DNA of 64,000 bases from Sipunculus nudus (Eukaryota; Annelida; Sipuncula; Golfingiida; Sipunculidae): positions 38,845,340-38,909,339 of the forward strand of contig CM049322.1 of NCBI GenBank assembly GCA_026874595.1, given 5' to 3'. This document shows positions 49,428 through 60,810 of this stretch, piece after piece. A program made the position numbers and the translations under genes. The first letter of the stretch is position 1; each line of letters opens with the position of its first letter. A model generated the notes under the pieces. It ran no database searches and was not told where the DNA came from. It saw nothing but the letters and a program-made list of their open reading frames with translations.

Positions 49428-49693
49428 TTAGTTCTTACTGTATACGGGAATGGCGTACACCTCACATATTGCTTTAAAATCTTCAGAACATTTAAAGTTT
49501 GCCCAAGCGTACCTCATTAGAGGCATTATTGCTCCGCAATCTTGTTGAACAACTGTGTTGTCAGGTTGTCCCGGCAGCCAATTGTCATATTGCATCTTTT
49601 CACCATTAGCAGCACACACCCACACGTTTTTATCCCTTTTAAAAGTAGCAGAGATCCAATATTTGGTGTTCTCTAGGCAGATACGCAATTTAC
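49428..49693 (-). CDS. C-type lectin domain, terminal exon (partial gene)
   Basis: Acceptor CAATATTTTTTCAG, two leading bases, then 87 codons to TAA. The peptide is the second half of a C-type lectin-like domain: W in NVWVCAANG, the loop NWLPGQPDN, a cysteine in QQDCGAI, WANFKC (in the place of the usual WND) and a final cysteine in FKAICEV. QPD in the long loop is the signature usually linked to galactose-type Ca2+-dependent binding, whereas EPN goes with mannose. No in-frame stop interrupts it. The first half of the domain was not found; a possible upstream exon lies at 50786-50956. Unlike the plus-strand lectin fragment at 46.5 kb, this copy looks functional. Confidence 0.7.
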
Positions 49694-49800
49694 CTGAAAA
49701 AATATTGAGAGCTTTCATACTAATATATCGTAAGAAATTGTTCTTTTAACATAAACTCCATCAGAAAATGCTGTTTGTACATATGTACATATTGCTTTGA

Positions 49801-49880
49801 AAATGTACAGATGTGCAGATGTACCAATGTACAGATGAAAAGATGTACAAATGTACACATGTACAAATGTACAAATGTGT
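49801..49880 (+). repeat. ~10 bp minisatellite 'aatgtacaga'
   Basis: Tandem copies of gatgtacaaa or variants (atgtgcag, atgtacca, atgtacac). Each unit contains GTAC. Confidence 0.85.
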
Positions 49881-50785
49881 AAATAAAAATGTTGCTTGGA
49901 TGATTATTATCATACTTTGTGCCCAGTTATATTCTAAATGTCCACTTAAACTAAAACTTTAACGTTAATATCACAGTAATCAGGGATACATTTCTTTTCA
50001 CTGGTATCCTGGTCCAAGAAATAGTCATTAAATCAACACAATAGGCACCATAGTATATAAAACACTGCAAGTGCTGAAGGAAAAATTCACGAATAAGGGA
50101 AACAAACATATGTTTCAGAATACAAATAGGAATTGAACCAATACCGTTACCTTTTTTTAATGTAAATCAAATGATCAATGTTAGGCTCGACAAAAATTTA
50201 AAAATGGTTAGTTTATTAGTTTTAAAGACTATATGTTGAGAAGCTGAGATCAAATGTTAATTAATATGACGATTATATAGATTTTATTCTGTATTGACAG
50301 AATATGATATAATTTAACATAAAATTATATCATAGAGACTAAAATAAGACGAAACCCAAAAGTAGACATCATATAAATTGAATTAAACCCATTTTTATAG
50401 CAAATTGGGCACGATTTTTTTTCAAATTTTCAATGAATGCGACAATACAGATACCAATACATAAAAAATTAAATTTTTTACTAGAATATCTATCTTAGTC
50501 AAAGGGTAAAGATAACAATAACTGATGGATGTCCCGTTCTGGTTGTATATTTGGAGGAATATTTTCATGAATTCTTTTTTATGTTTTCATTGGTATATCG
50601 TTTATCATGACAAGGTAAAATGTGATCAGCTCTTTTGACTTTTCGCATAAGGTAAAAGGCTACTAATACGTCGACATACCTTTGTCTGGTCAAGTAAGAA
50701 TATTAAATGATATACTGATAGGCAAATGCAATTTAATGAAGAGTATTCAAATCATAGCATCATCCCATATATCTAACTTTTTTTA

Positions 50786-50961
50786 CACAGACAGGGATAT
50801 ATTTTTACCTTTGCAACCCTTATGATTCATTTTGCTCTCCAGCATAATGTATAATATCCTAGGACCGTCTTGGAAATATTGATAAAGAACTGTAACGTAC
50901 TCCTGGTGAAATCTTTGATAGAGTTGTGACAAAGTCATGGCATTTACTATGCTCAAAGGTG
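50786..50961 (-). CDS. Possible exon upstream of the C-type lectin exon
   Basis: Acceptor-like AAAATTTGTCAG, an open frame reading LKSPLSIVNAMTLSQLYQRF.. and ending MNHKGCK with donor GTAAAAA, leaving one base. That phase joins the lectin exon (two leading bases), but a direct join would omit the first half of the lectin domain, so another exon would be needed between. No domain is recognised. Region 49885-50780 holds nothing else supported. Confidence 0.3.
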
Positions 50962-51470
50962 ATTTTAGAGCTGACAAATTTTGTTTAGAGTTAAGTTAAA
51001 TCTTGGTTTCAAGCGACACTTCTTTGCTTATTCACACTTAAATTATTATTAAAAAATTAAACTTTAGTCGCTGCTCTCTCCTTTACTCATTGATAATATT
51101 TATGTAAATTTATTAATGACTTATGAGCTTAGAGGGATTCTTCAGTCTGAGAATAGAACACGACGTTACAGTTCAGAACTAAACAACATAGAATTGCAAC
51201 TGCCCATTTCCAATTGTACAATTGTATAACTGCACAAATTGAACTGTACGTCAAAATATATCTTTGAAAAAGTCCTATGGTTTATAATTATATGAGATGG
51301 TTCAGGAGAACGGCTGAGGTGTCCTGCTAGGAGTTGAATATTTCACGGGACTGACAGTTTGGTGATTTATCCATGTGTCATGACTGGGACTCTCCTACTG
51401 ACGCACTGGCTGAGCTGCAGGTACCCTTAACAGACCATTCATCAGACCATCGGATTGACCGAATCGCTCA

Positions 51471-51519
51471 TATATAAGATCTCCCTGTAAAGATTGCCAG
51501 TCAGGCTTCAACAGAAAAG
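51471..51519 (+). promoter_or_regulatory. Candidate TATA promoter and 5' untranslated exon
   Basis: TATATAAG at 51471-51478 is followed about 25-30 bp on by 'gtcaggctt' (initiator-like TCA) and then AACAGAAAAG with donor GTAACT at 51519/51520. This is the layout of a TATA promoter with a short first exon on the plus strand. No coding exon that clearly belongs to it was found, so confidence is low. Confidence 0.28.
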
Positions 51520-51715
51520 GTAACTGGCTATCATGCTGCTGATATTACGTCCATGATAACAGGATCGTTTCTTGTTGGAACATAACATATAATAAATCCT
51601 GAACTGAGTGCTTAATATGGAAAGCACCCTTAGCTTTGTTTGTTATCACCTAAACCTGCTTACATGTATGTTTGAACTGATAGATTTATGCAGAAAAAAA
51701 AGAGCGATTCAGACA

Positions 51716-52015
51716 AACAGAATGTAGAGGTTCAGTCAAAAAGAACAGAGATATTCAAATATAAAGAAAAGAGAGATTAAAAAATCGGGGAGGTTCAGAC
51801 AAAAACAACAGAGAGTTAAAAAAAATAATAGAAGGATATAGACAGAAAGAGTAGTGAGGTTCAGTCAAAAAGAACAGAGAGATTAAGACAAAAAGAACAG
51901 GGAGATTTTGATTAAAATAACAGAGAGATAAGAGAGACTCAAACAAAAGGAACAGAGAGTTTCAGACATAAAGAACAGAGAGGCTCAGAAAGAAATAGAG
52001 ACATTTAAACAAAAA
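51716..52015 (+). repeat. Purine-rich ~30 bp minisatellite
   Basis: Imperfect repeats of 'ttcagacaaaaagaacagag' followed by 'agatt', with spacing of about 25-35 bp. One strand is nearly all purine. Probably a decayed array; long minus-strand frame here is incidental. Confidence 0.8.
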
Positions 52016-52456
52016 GGAACAATGCACCACGTTTCAAGTATTGGGAAACAAGGTAAAAATTAAGCAATGTATGCCCCTAGTTATAAATTTAAGTAAAAAA
52101 TATGTAGATATTATGATGCGAGGGGCGATACCTTTGCCAAGAGCACAGTCCTGTCTAAAAGAGACCATTTCCCTGTAGAATACATAAGCTCCAGTTAGGG
52201 TTATAAACTCTACCCTTATTGGTAGGCAGAATTGTTAGGCAGGTGCGCACCTACGGATATTTTGGTTACATATCGTACTTAACGATAAAATAAAAACGAG
52301 GTTGATCAGCATACATCACTGGTCTTCTATAATCAACTGAGCTGGACAGAAATTGCTCTGGAAGTGGGTAGTGTATTTCTACGGTTAATCAAGGTTGAAG
52401 CATATATTTTGAACACTTGCGTCTAAGATATATAAGCTTTATTCAAAAGGTAAGTA

Positions 52457-53252
52457 CAGTAGAGCGCCGTTTTTCCGAAAGCGTCGGGGGACAAGCTTTT
52501 TGTTCGTAAAAACGAACATTCGGAAATGCGGACAAGGGTCTAGCGGCAAGTTCGTGCGAAGTTAATGATTAACTTAATGCCATTTTACCCGAGGAACACG
52601 GTGTTTCTTTTCTATATTCGTAATTGACGACCGGGACATATAAAAGATATTTTATTATTGCTGAGCATAATTGGCAAAGATCAGTCTAACCTGCTTTAAG
52701 GATACGTGCGTGCTCTTTTTTTCATCAAATTCACTGGAGGGAAAGGTCAAATGACATCGCGAAAGAACACGGTGTTTCTTATCGATCTACGTAATTGAAG
52801 ACCGGGATATATAAAAGTTGCTCGAGCACAAGCGTTTAATGAATTATACCTCATCAATGAAGATGCGAGTAAACTGCTCAGTTATTTGGCATGACATCCT
52901 GTCCCAAGCCGACGAACCATGCTTGCTTGAGTACAAACGAGATGTAGTTGATAACACACAAGTGCTCTTGGATAAACTGCTCAGGGGTACAGGGGGCCGA
53001 GCGTGCGGGGCTAGCTGTACTTTTCACACCTTTGCCCCGGCGACAACAACGGCCCAGAACTAATTAATTAGGGTCACCACTGGGCTTAACACATGACTGC
53101 AGGCCTCGTGACTCGTAATTACAATACTCAATTTAGTTTTTTACATACTTGAAATATATTTTGGAAATACGAATAAATTTCTGTTCCCCATTTTAATTTT
53201 CGGAAAAACGAATTTTCGGAAATTCGGCATTCGGAAATACGGCGCTCTACTG
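52457..53252. mobile_element. pogo/Tigger-like element, copy 1 (non-autonomous)
   Basis: Terminal inverted repeats CAGTAGAGCGCCG..TTTCCGAA at 52457 and its complement ending at 53252, with TA immediately outside both ends, as expected for Tc1/mariner-superfamily insertion. About 796 bp long. The interior contains a plus-strand segment (EPCLLEYKRDVVDNTQVLLD and flanks, 52860-53060) shared with copy 2 at 57.8-59.0 kb. No intact transposase. Confidence 0.85.
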
Positions 53253-53259
53253 TATTGTG

Positions 53260-53680
53260 AAGCTGGCCTGCTCCTTTTGGACAGAATCAAGATTCCTAAG
53301 GTAATGGAAAATCCCAGCTTCAAACACACAAGTTACCAGGTAAACTCATAACCAATGTTTGTGAGGTTCCTTCATCTCATTATTTCTGGTTATGCAGAGG
53401 AACTGAAGTGTGCAATCTGCATATTATTTTTATTTGTTTTATTTATATGCACCTACCTTATTTTAAACATAAAAACATGAGTCCTCATCGATTTTCGCGC
53501 ATGAATTCGCTCCAAAACTGGCTCTTTGCCTTTCTGTGATGTCTAGTTAAAGAGTTATAGGGATTCTGAAAATTTACTCCCTGTGCTTGACCTAAAAAAA
53601 TATGCATATTAATTAATGTAAAGATGAAAAAAGAGATACGTTGTTAAATTATTTCTAAATGATACTATAGTTGGGGGATT
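53260..53680. other. No gene seen
   Basis: AT-rich sequence between the transposon end and the next open stretch; no supported feature. Confidence 0.5.
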
Positions 53681-54010
53681 TTCTAAGTGATGTGGGAAGT
53701 GAATACCAAACTTTTGGGGCTAATAAACGGAAGGAACGTTCATCGAGTTTGTTTCATATTACACTTTTGTACTTTAAGAAAATGTCCACCAAAGGCCGAT
53801 AGGTTATTATTTTTCCAGACAAATATGATGGAAGTGAGATATCGAAATGGTGATAAACATAGAACAGCAATTTTGTATTGTGTGCGGTACTTCACAGGAA
53901 GCCAATGGAGCTTTTTAAGCAGCGGCGTGACGTGTTCGGTTCTACTATGTTCTTTCGTCCTAAAGTATGACTGAATGTAATTATCATAGCGGACTCTCTG
54001 AAATCCTTGG
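53680..54010 (+). mobile_element. Possible LINE-like 3' fragment
   Basis: A 95-codon frame (53687-53974) is open but shows no domain. 'aggaagccaatggagctttt' and 'agcggcgtgacgtg' resemble a recurring repeat of animal genomes. I class it as a dispersed-repeat fragment, uncertain. Confidence 0.3.
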
Positions 54011-54444
54011 GGGGAAACACACAGTTTCTTTTACACATCATTATCCATAAAAGCAAAAACCATCAAGGAATAAGGTTTTCAAAAAATAATCCTCTACTTG
54101 CAGTGAGGGACTAAAGCAGGTTTGACCTCACACTTGACCCAGTTACTGTCTCACTTGTATGATCAGTAAATTTCAACAACATATGACATTCGATTTCTTA
54201 GCAACCGTGTCCGCATGAAATAATAGTTAATCCCTATTTATGCAGGTCACCCTTTTGCATCATGCTCAAAAGACCTGAAAGACATCACCGTCCATTTTCC
54301 CTATTTAACTATTGTCGAAATAGTGGTGTTACGTGATCTACCCAAGGAAGCACGTGCATCCGTTTCTATTTATATAAATTTTCAATACCGCATCACGGAT
54401 ATTACACCACAAAATTGATCGACAGGTTTATCAAGGTATAGAAT

Positions 54445-54983
54445 ATGTTCACGGACAATTACCTTTTGTTGGTTATATATGGTATGGACGTGGACGAAGA
54501 ATACTCTCTGTTTCCTCCAATTAATTTAATTTTTGTAAGTTACGCTTCTCAGGCGAAATGGCTTTATTTCTGTTTGAAAGGGTGCAATGGACACGATTGT
54601 GTGCGTGAGAGCTGTTCTTTAACTTCATAGACAGAACTCATGTGTGGCGAATGGCATAAAAGCACGAGAAACGTTATGAGACGTGCATTAGACATATATG
54701 TGGCCGCTCGACGTCCTTTTGCAACGAGCCGCAAACCCACACAAAGAATACAACTTAATAATATTACCCAGGTCTCCTACCCTCACTGAAGCCTTACGGC
54801 CTGGCATTCTACTCAGATGCTGGTGTTCTTCGACTAGACAACGAGGAGCACCTATGTGACTTAGATATTAAAGACCCAGAATACCGCAGATACGAAGGTC
54901 AGGAGGAACCACTTGAGCTTAAATGTCTGATTGGGAACAAATACGAAACACGGTTCTGGCATACTTCTCTAATACTTAGATGA
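54445..54983 (+). CDS. Possible two-exon gene, product unknown
   Basis: The stronger part is 54772-54983: after acceptor AATATTACCCAG, two bases and 69 open codons to TGA (LLPSLKPYGLAFYSDAGVLR.., rich in D/E, ending FWHTSLILR). It lacks an ATG, so it must be spliced to something. One candidate first exon is 54445-54481: ATG, 12 codons (MFTDNYLLLVIY) and donor GTATGG leaving one base, which keeps frame. TATATAA lies about 75 bp before that ATG. A second donor (GTAAGT at 54535) gives a different phase and would not fit. No family recognised; the exon could be a relic. Confidence 0.35.
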
Positions 54984-55276
54984 TACTTTGTACTGAATAT
55001 TCTCTCAAACCGCGTTGCGTCTGACACTGTGTTTTACCTCATTAAAAGGTGATTATTCCCGCAGTCAAGTTGGTGATATATGCATAAATATCTTTAAATA
55101 TACACATCAGTTTCAGTACTTTTTGCGTGGCTTTAGAGCCAGTTTGTTACAAGTCAATTTTTATACGTTTAGATGGTAAAATTCAAATAGGTAACAATAC
55201 CGAAAAATAACCCTGGCCACGAACATTTATTGCTTATGTCTTCATATTTTGAAAATAAGATAAATAAGTTGCTGTT

Positions 55277-55277
<1 letters not shown>

Positions 55278-55358
<81 letters not shown>
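55278..55358. repeat. Compound (AT)n(GA)n microsatellite
   Basis: A TA run to about 55318 then a GA run to about 55358, the same order as at 26183-26251. The following 55360-56290 shows no gene. Confidence 0.95.
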
Positions 55359-55362
<4 letters not shown>

Positions 55363-56289
55363 GTGGGAATATAAAGCAGTGTTGTCATATGTAATCCTAT
55401 CAGCTAAGTTAGAACTCCTTTTTTATTTATATTTGTTCTTTTAGCAAGCGTAATTTGGAACGAAAATAGGGCGTAGAACAGGTGCGACACTGAATGAGCT
55501 AGAGATAACCCGATTTTCTTATAAGAACGGTTGTCGTGCCTTTTTTATAGGGTCGCCCCTAATTGTATCATGACATAAAGAAACGGGTAAATGGAGAGTT
55601 GGACTCAGCTTACTTGAAATCATCATTGACAACTCGGCTTGTGTTCACTCATGGTTAATTCACCTTCTGTAAATACGTAAAATTACAATGGTTATATAAA
55701 ATAGCCATGTAAAACAAAATGTTTTAACCAAACCGACGAGCCGAACACTCGTGAAAATACAAACACAGGTCCTATGACTCCATTGCTTTGTATATTCAGG
55801 TCAAACAACTGTGGCCGAGTATTGGAAATTCCAAATTGTAGCGCCATCTCTCAGCAGATAGTGAAACTAAAATAAATCGGATTATGGGGGTTGACATACC
55901 TAGATGCATAAACAAATCACAAAAAAATAAAATTAAATAGCATCAGCCAATAGGTTACGCTATGCAAGTTTAATTACTTTTTAAATTCAATCTAAACTTA
56001 AATACAAAGTGAATATTGGCTTTTAACTTCTTAGAGAGCAAGCAAACAAGTGTGTTCAGGGTTAGCTCCATTTGTTGTGACCTGCAGGCTGGATAGAAAA
56101 TGCAGGATAGAGCAGGGCTAATTAGGCAGGAACTTGGGTGGGTTACTCTCTGTGACTAATTGGCTGACGTGTTAGCAAATGAGAGCTGGGTTTAGTGGTG
56201 GCAGTGGATTGGACTGTTCCACACAATAACGTGTGAACATATTAGCAAAGCATGGAGACTATGTACTAAAATTTAAAAAACCACACAGC

Positions 56290-56293
<4 letters not shown>

Positions 56294-56353
<60 letters not shown>
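56294..56353. repeat. (AT)n microsatellite
   Basis: About 60 bp of TA repeat. 56360-57120 is strongly AT-rich with no supported gene. Confidence 0.95.
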
Positions 56354-56355
<2 letters not shown>

Positions 56356-57121
56356 AAACAACAAAAGATTTCATTCAGAGTTTATGTTTAACCATATAAT
56401 TATTTAAAGTGCATAAATGATTCATCTTTATATATATTTCATAAGAAAATTTAGAAATATACATACGGCGAATAGATTATCCCTACAATATAATCAGAAT
56501 TATTATAACAAATTAATGAAATATTGAAAAAAATATATATATATGGATAAGATATTATCGTTTAAAGTTGATGACACGTTTGTTAAAATTAATTAATTAC
56601 CAGATTTGGATTTAATTACATACGTAACATAACCGTTGATAAAATACAATATTAAATACATAATTTTCTTTATAAAAATTACCATAATGTTATTAAACAT
56701 ATTGGAAATCTATGATATGGATTAACTTAGCCAATAAAAAAGTTAATGCATTTCAATATCACAATTTCAGAAAAAGACATATGTAACAGTAACAAAAATG
56801 TTACTGTGTTATTCATCAAAACTACACAATCGTCCAAGGCAGTCCCGTTTCTTTATATGAATCGGGCACAACCAGTTACTTTTGTTATTATAAACCACAA
56901 ACCATTCTGCAAGAAAAAAAATGAAGACCTCTTATTATTATTATCATAAAATGGTTGAACAATTACCCATATTTTGATTAATAGATTAATGATGTGACGG
57001 GAAAATTAATTGTCAAAGATTATTTTTTTTACTTACTAGCAATTGAATTATTAATTTATCCACAGTTTATGTCGTCCTGATTCATTAGCTGTGGATGTTA
57101 AAAACATCCACAGGTTTCTAT

Positions 57122-57360
57122 ACTGAGGGAGGGAGCTTTTCCTTATTACAGTCTGCTCGGCCATAACGCCAAGAATCCCCCCCCCCCCCCCCCGATCCGT
57201 TACACATTCGTCTACGAGTGAGGCAAGGCCTTCTTATTAAACTACGGAAAACAGCTTGGGCTAAGTCGACCGTGAAAAATCTCACGGTTCATCGGCTGAT
57301 AATCAAACTCACGATCTGTGCTCTGTTGAGTTTTTTTGCACTGCCGGGCCGAAAGAAGCC
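57122..57360 (-). mobile_element. tRNA-derived SINE, copy 3 (decayed)
   Basis: Shares with 19499-19793 and 26747-27080 the order 'cataac.cc..gaa..ccgat', 'gtgag', 'ggccttc', 'gaccgtg..aaatctca' and the tRNA-like end on the minus strand. It carries a poly-C run at about 57178-57193. Confidence 0.6.
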
Positions 57361-57777
57361 GGTAAAATGCAAAGTTTAACATACAACGTGAACCCAGAAA
57401 AATTATATTACTACGAGAAATACATTTAAACTATGATATGTTGCAAATTTAAGATATAGTAGATTCACATTTTCACCATAAACGTATCGACATGTTCAAA
57501 ACGATTGAATGTTAGGACTTTCCAGTTAATATCTGAATTTTGAAGAAATTTACATATTATAAATGAGAACCTCACCCTATGAAGTCTGACTACGTTATAA
57601 AAGTCATTAAAGAGAACAATAGTTGAGGAAAAAGAAAACCATCATTTTTTGTGAAGGTGCTTCTAAATTTTCTCTTGACTTTAAAAATTCTCTCAGTGTG
57701 GGAAGTGGACACCCTCTACCATATCTTTCCCTTTTACCTGTAATTAACTTTCATAATAAACATGGTTTAAGATATTA

Positions 57778-59004
57778 CAGTAGATCGCCGTTTTTCCGAA
57801 AGCGTAGAGGGACGAGCTTTTCTTTTGGAAAATATCATTTAAAAAAATAGGTCAGAGATCAAGCATCAACTCGTACGACAGTTAATGATTAATTTAACGT
57901 CATTTTACTGAGAGGAAACCATGTTTCTTTTCGACCTACGTGATTGACAGAAAAAAATATGATCTAATGCGTAGCTTGATTGTTCAAGATGAGTCTTTTG
58001 TGTTTTCAGATACGTGCGTGACCTTTTTCGAACAGATTCACCGGAGGGAAAGGTCAAATGACATTGCCATTGGTAAAGCTTGGTTAGTTTCTTAAACTGC
58101 CCACAGGGGCGCCAAAGTGGCACGCGCAAACGAGTGAAATGCAAGGGATGAAAGTTTTTGAACGGTAATAGAGCCTATTTATAATTTACAGATCTAACGT
58201 AGGTTAAAACTCATTCAATACCTTGACCGACGTCGCATATTTTACTTCCTGACTCCGTTTTATAAGAATGTCCTCTCAATTTTCTAAAATCTGGATGATG
58301 GCAGGCTTGTCACCACGGTCGAGCCCCTCAAGGATTATCAGCTATTCATCAAAGCGTAACGCCGTCGGTTTCTCTTCTTTGACTATATATCACTGATAAC
58401 TGACAGCAAGACGATCGTGTTTGAGTTGTGTTATTCTTGGCAGTGAAGTGAAATGAAGAATAAACTGAATAGCAGCACGTTCAAAAAGATGACACAAGTT
58501 TCTCTTAGGAAATGAACTTAGCATTTGCATGGCCAGACCCGTATTTTTTTGGCCTTCCACATAAACCTGTTAGAGCAAAAGCGTTGTATTACCTCACCAA
58601 TATACATGCGAGTAAACTGCTCAGTTATTGGTTTGCCTTCCCAACGAATTATACTTGCTTGAGTACAAGCGAGATATAGTTGATAACAACCAAGTGCTTT
58701 CGGTGAAACTGCTCAGCTGCTTTCTGGGGGTATCGGGAACTCAGCGTTGCACGACTAGTTGTAGTTTTCACACCTTTCTCGGCGACAATATTGGCCCAGA
58801 ACTAATTGAGTAAGGTAACCGCTGGGCCTAAAACACCTGGTTACAGGCCCTTCAGGGTCGTAATTACGAACAAATATCATTTGAGATATATACACGCTTA
58901 AAAGAGATTTCATATATACGAATACATTTTCAGTTCCCGATTTTAAATTTCGGAAATAAAAAGATTTTTTGGAAACTCGGCATTTGGTAAAACGGCGGTC
59001 TATG
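57778..59004. mobile_element. pogo/Tigger-like element, copy 2 with decayed transposase
   Basis: The left end CAGTAGATCGCCG (after TA) and the right end (complement of CATAGACCGCCG) match copy 1 at 52.46 kb with changes; the right TA flank is lost. About 1227 bp. On the minus strand near 58260-58385 a broken frame reads KPTALRFDE, stop, LIILEGLDRGDKPAIIQILE, which fits the N-terminal helix-turn-helix of pogo/CENP-B-type transposases (basic start, 'EK..II..ldrG.k'). Stops and frame breaks show it is dead. The plus-strand segment LPNELYLLEYKRDIVDNNQV matches copy 1. Confidence 0.8.
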
Positions 59005-59299
59005 TCAAACTCAGCCGAGTTTCAGGGTCTATGCCCAATGTTGTTATATTTATATATGATAAATGATTTACCCTTCATCTTTGTATAATCCGTACATAGT
59101 TCAGTTGACGGAATGTATAGGAATGTCGCATTGTCCTGACCTCTGCCCATCCGTTCAAGGGGCACAAAACGTAATCGCTAACCAAAGAAACTTCTAAGTG
59201 ATCATCCGGGAAGTTATAATAAAAATCTGCTTGGAAACCTGATGTTAGGTCACAACATTATTTCTTATTGATGAATCCATTTCGGATTGATATATTGGA

Positions 59300-59665
59300 T
59301 TGACAGATCGGTTTGATTTTCGGGTCACGAGGTCAAAGGTCGAGGTCACATGACCCGCTTCTTTAAAAGATTGTGATTGCATTTTAGCAATTTTTTTTTC
59401 ACCCCAATCCTTCCTTTTTACCTTTATAGCTGACATGTCAATAGGGAAAGAACCCTTTTTTGGTATTGGAATCACAAGGTCAAACGTCAATGTCACAGGA
59501 GCCATCTGTCTTCGAATTTGTTCCAGATGAAAACTCCAGTCTGGATTACTAAATTGGTTTCATACTTGACTTATATATAAAACATCAATAAAGAAAAATC
59601 CTTTTGATTTTGGAGTTTGAGGTCAAAGTTCAAGGTCACAGGGTCCACTTTCTTTTAAGGAGTGT
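59300..59665 (+). repeat. Three ~150 bp diverged repeats with 'ggtcaaaggtc' cores
   Basis: 'gaggtcaaaggtcgaggtca' near 59328, 'aaggtcaaacgtcaatgtca' near 59475 and 'aggtcaaagttcaaggtca' near 59619 head three diverged units of about 145-150 bp. Sequence of this kind is widely dispersed in bivalves. The following part to 59970 ends in 'gagctcagctgagcgtggag', similar to the palindromic end near 42110. Confidence 0.7.
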
Positions 59666-59974
59666 TGATGCATTTAAAGCAAAATTTATCATCACATTAT
59701 AATACATCAGATATAATTATCCAGTCATCACTCAGCCAACACTGGCATATTGAAGGAATTAGTAACCTATCAGTGGTCTAATTATGTCAATAATTAGTGG
59801 ATGGATTTTGATGAAAATTTTGTCATTGCTCAGATTATTCGCCTACTATGTCAAGGGGGATGGTTACAGGACCCCCATTGTAAAAAAGGAACATACAAAT
59901 ATCCTTAGAGCTCAGCTGAGCGTGGAGACCAATGGGTCCCGATAAATTCAACGCACAGGGATCTATTATGCCTT

Positions 59975-60800
59975 CTTTTGCAAAACATACACTGAAATCA
60001 TATCATTTTATTGTGTATCACTTGTTTTATTAGCACGTATTTCACTATTATAGTACAGATGTGTATGGTACTTTGTACAATCACATCTAAATCACGCATA
60101 ACAATGAAATTCAAAGAAACAATCATGAAATGCTGTGTAAAAGGACAGCAGTACGTACAATTCTGACTTGAATTAATCATCATCACAATTAAACCTTAGG
60201 TAATCTTCCAGGTAGTTTATAAATAATTGTTTTAATTCTGTGCACATATCAGTTAAACCCCTCTACAATTCATGTAAATTACAATCGATGTTATTCCTCA
60301 AGCATTAAGCATTCGTATGTTTTCTATTTATTATATACAACTTCAAGACCGATAGGAAATTTGTAAAGTGAAATATATATTCAAGTAGATAAGACGACAA
60401 GCTTAGTATCCTATCTTTCAAACAAGTTTTTACCGTACTGGCCATTACACTCATTTCAGTAACATATGATCAAGGAAATCTATCGGCATTTCGTAAAGAG
60501 TAAAAATGCATATACCAATGAAAAAAAGAGTAACGATATGAACTGCAGAAATATCACGTTTATATATGTTTACATAAGCAGTTAATTGCATTGATCTCTT
60601 ATACTTTACATCAAGTAAACGTTCTATAAACAATTATGAATCGACAGAGTGACTCTGGCTTTATCAAAACATATATAAGGTGCACGGCGTACGTATACAC
60701 TTATCGTCTATATTCAGTTAAACATATTCAATGACTAATATTAAACTAAAAGTAACACGGTACAAACGTTCATTCATGAAAATAAACAATCACATTGATA
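59975..60800. other. No gene seen
   Basis: AT-rich sequence downstream of the GPCR stop. No AATAAA on the minus strand was found within the first 100 bp after the stop. Confidence 0.45.
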
Positions 60801-60810
60801 AAATAGAAAA

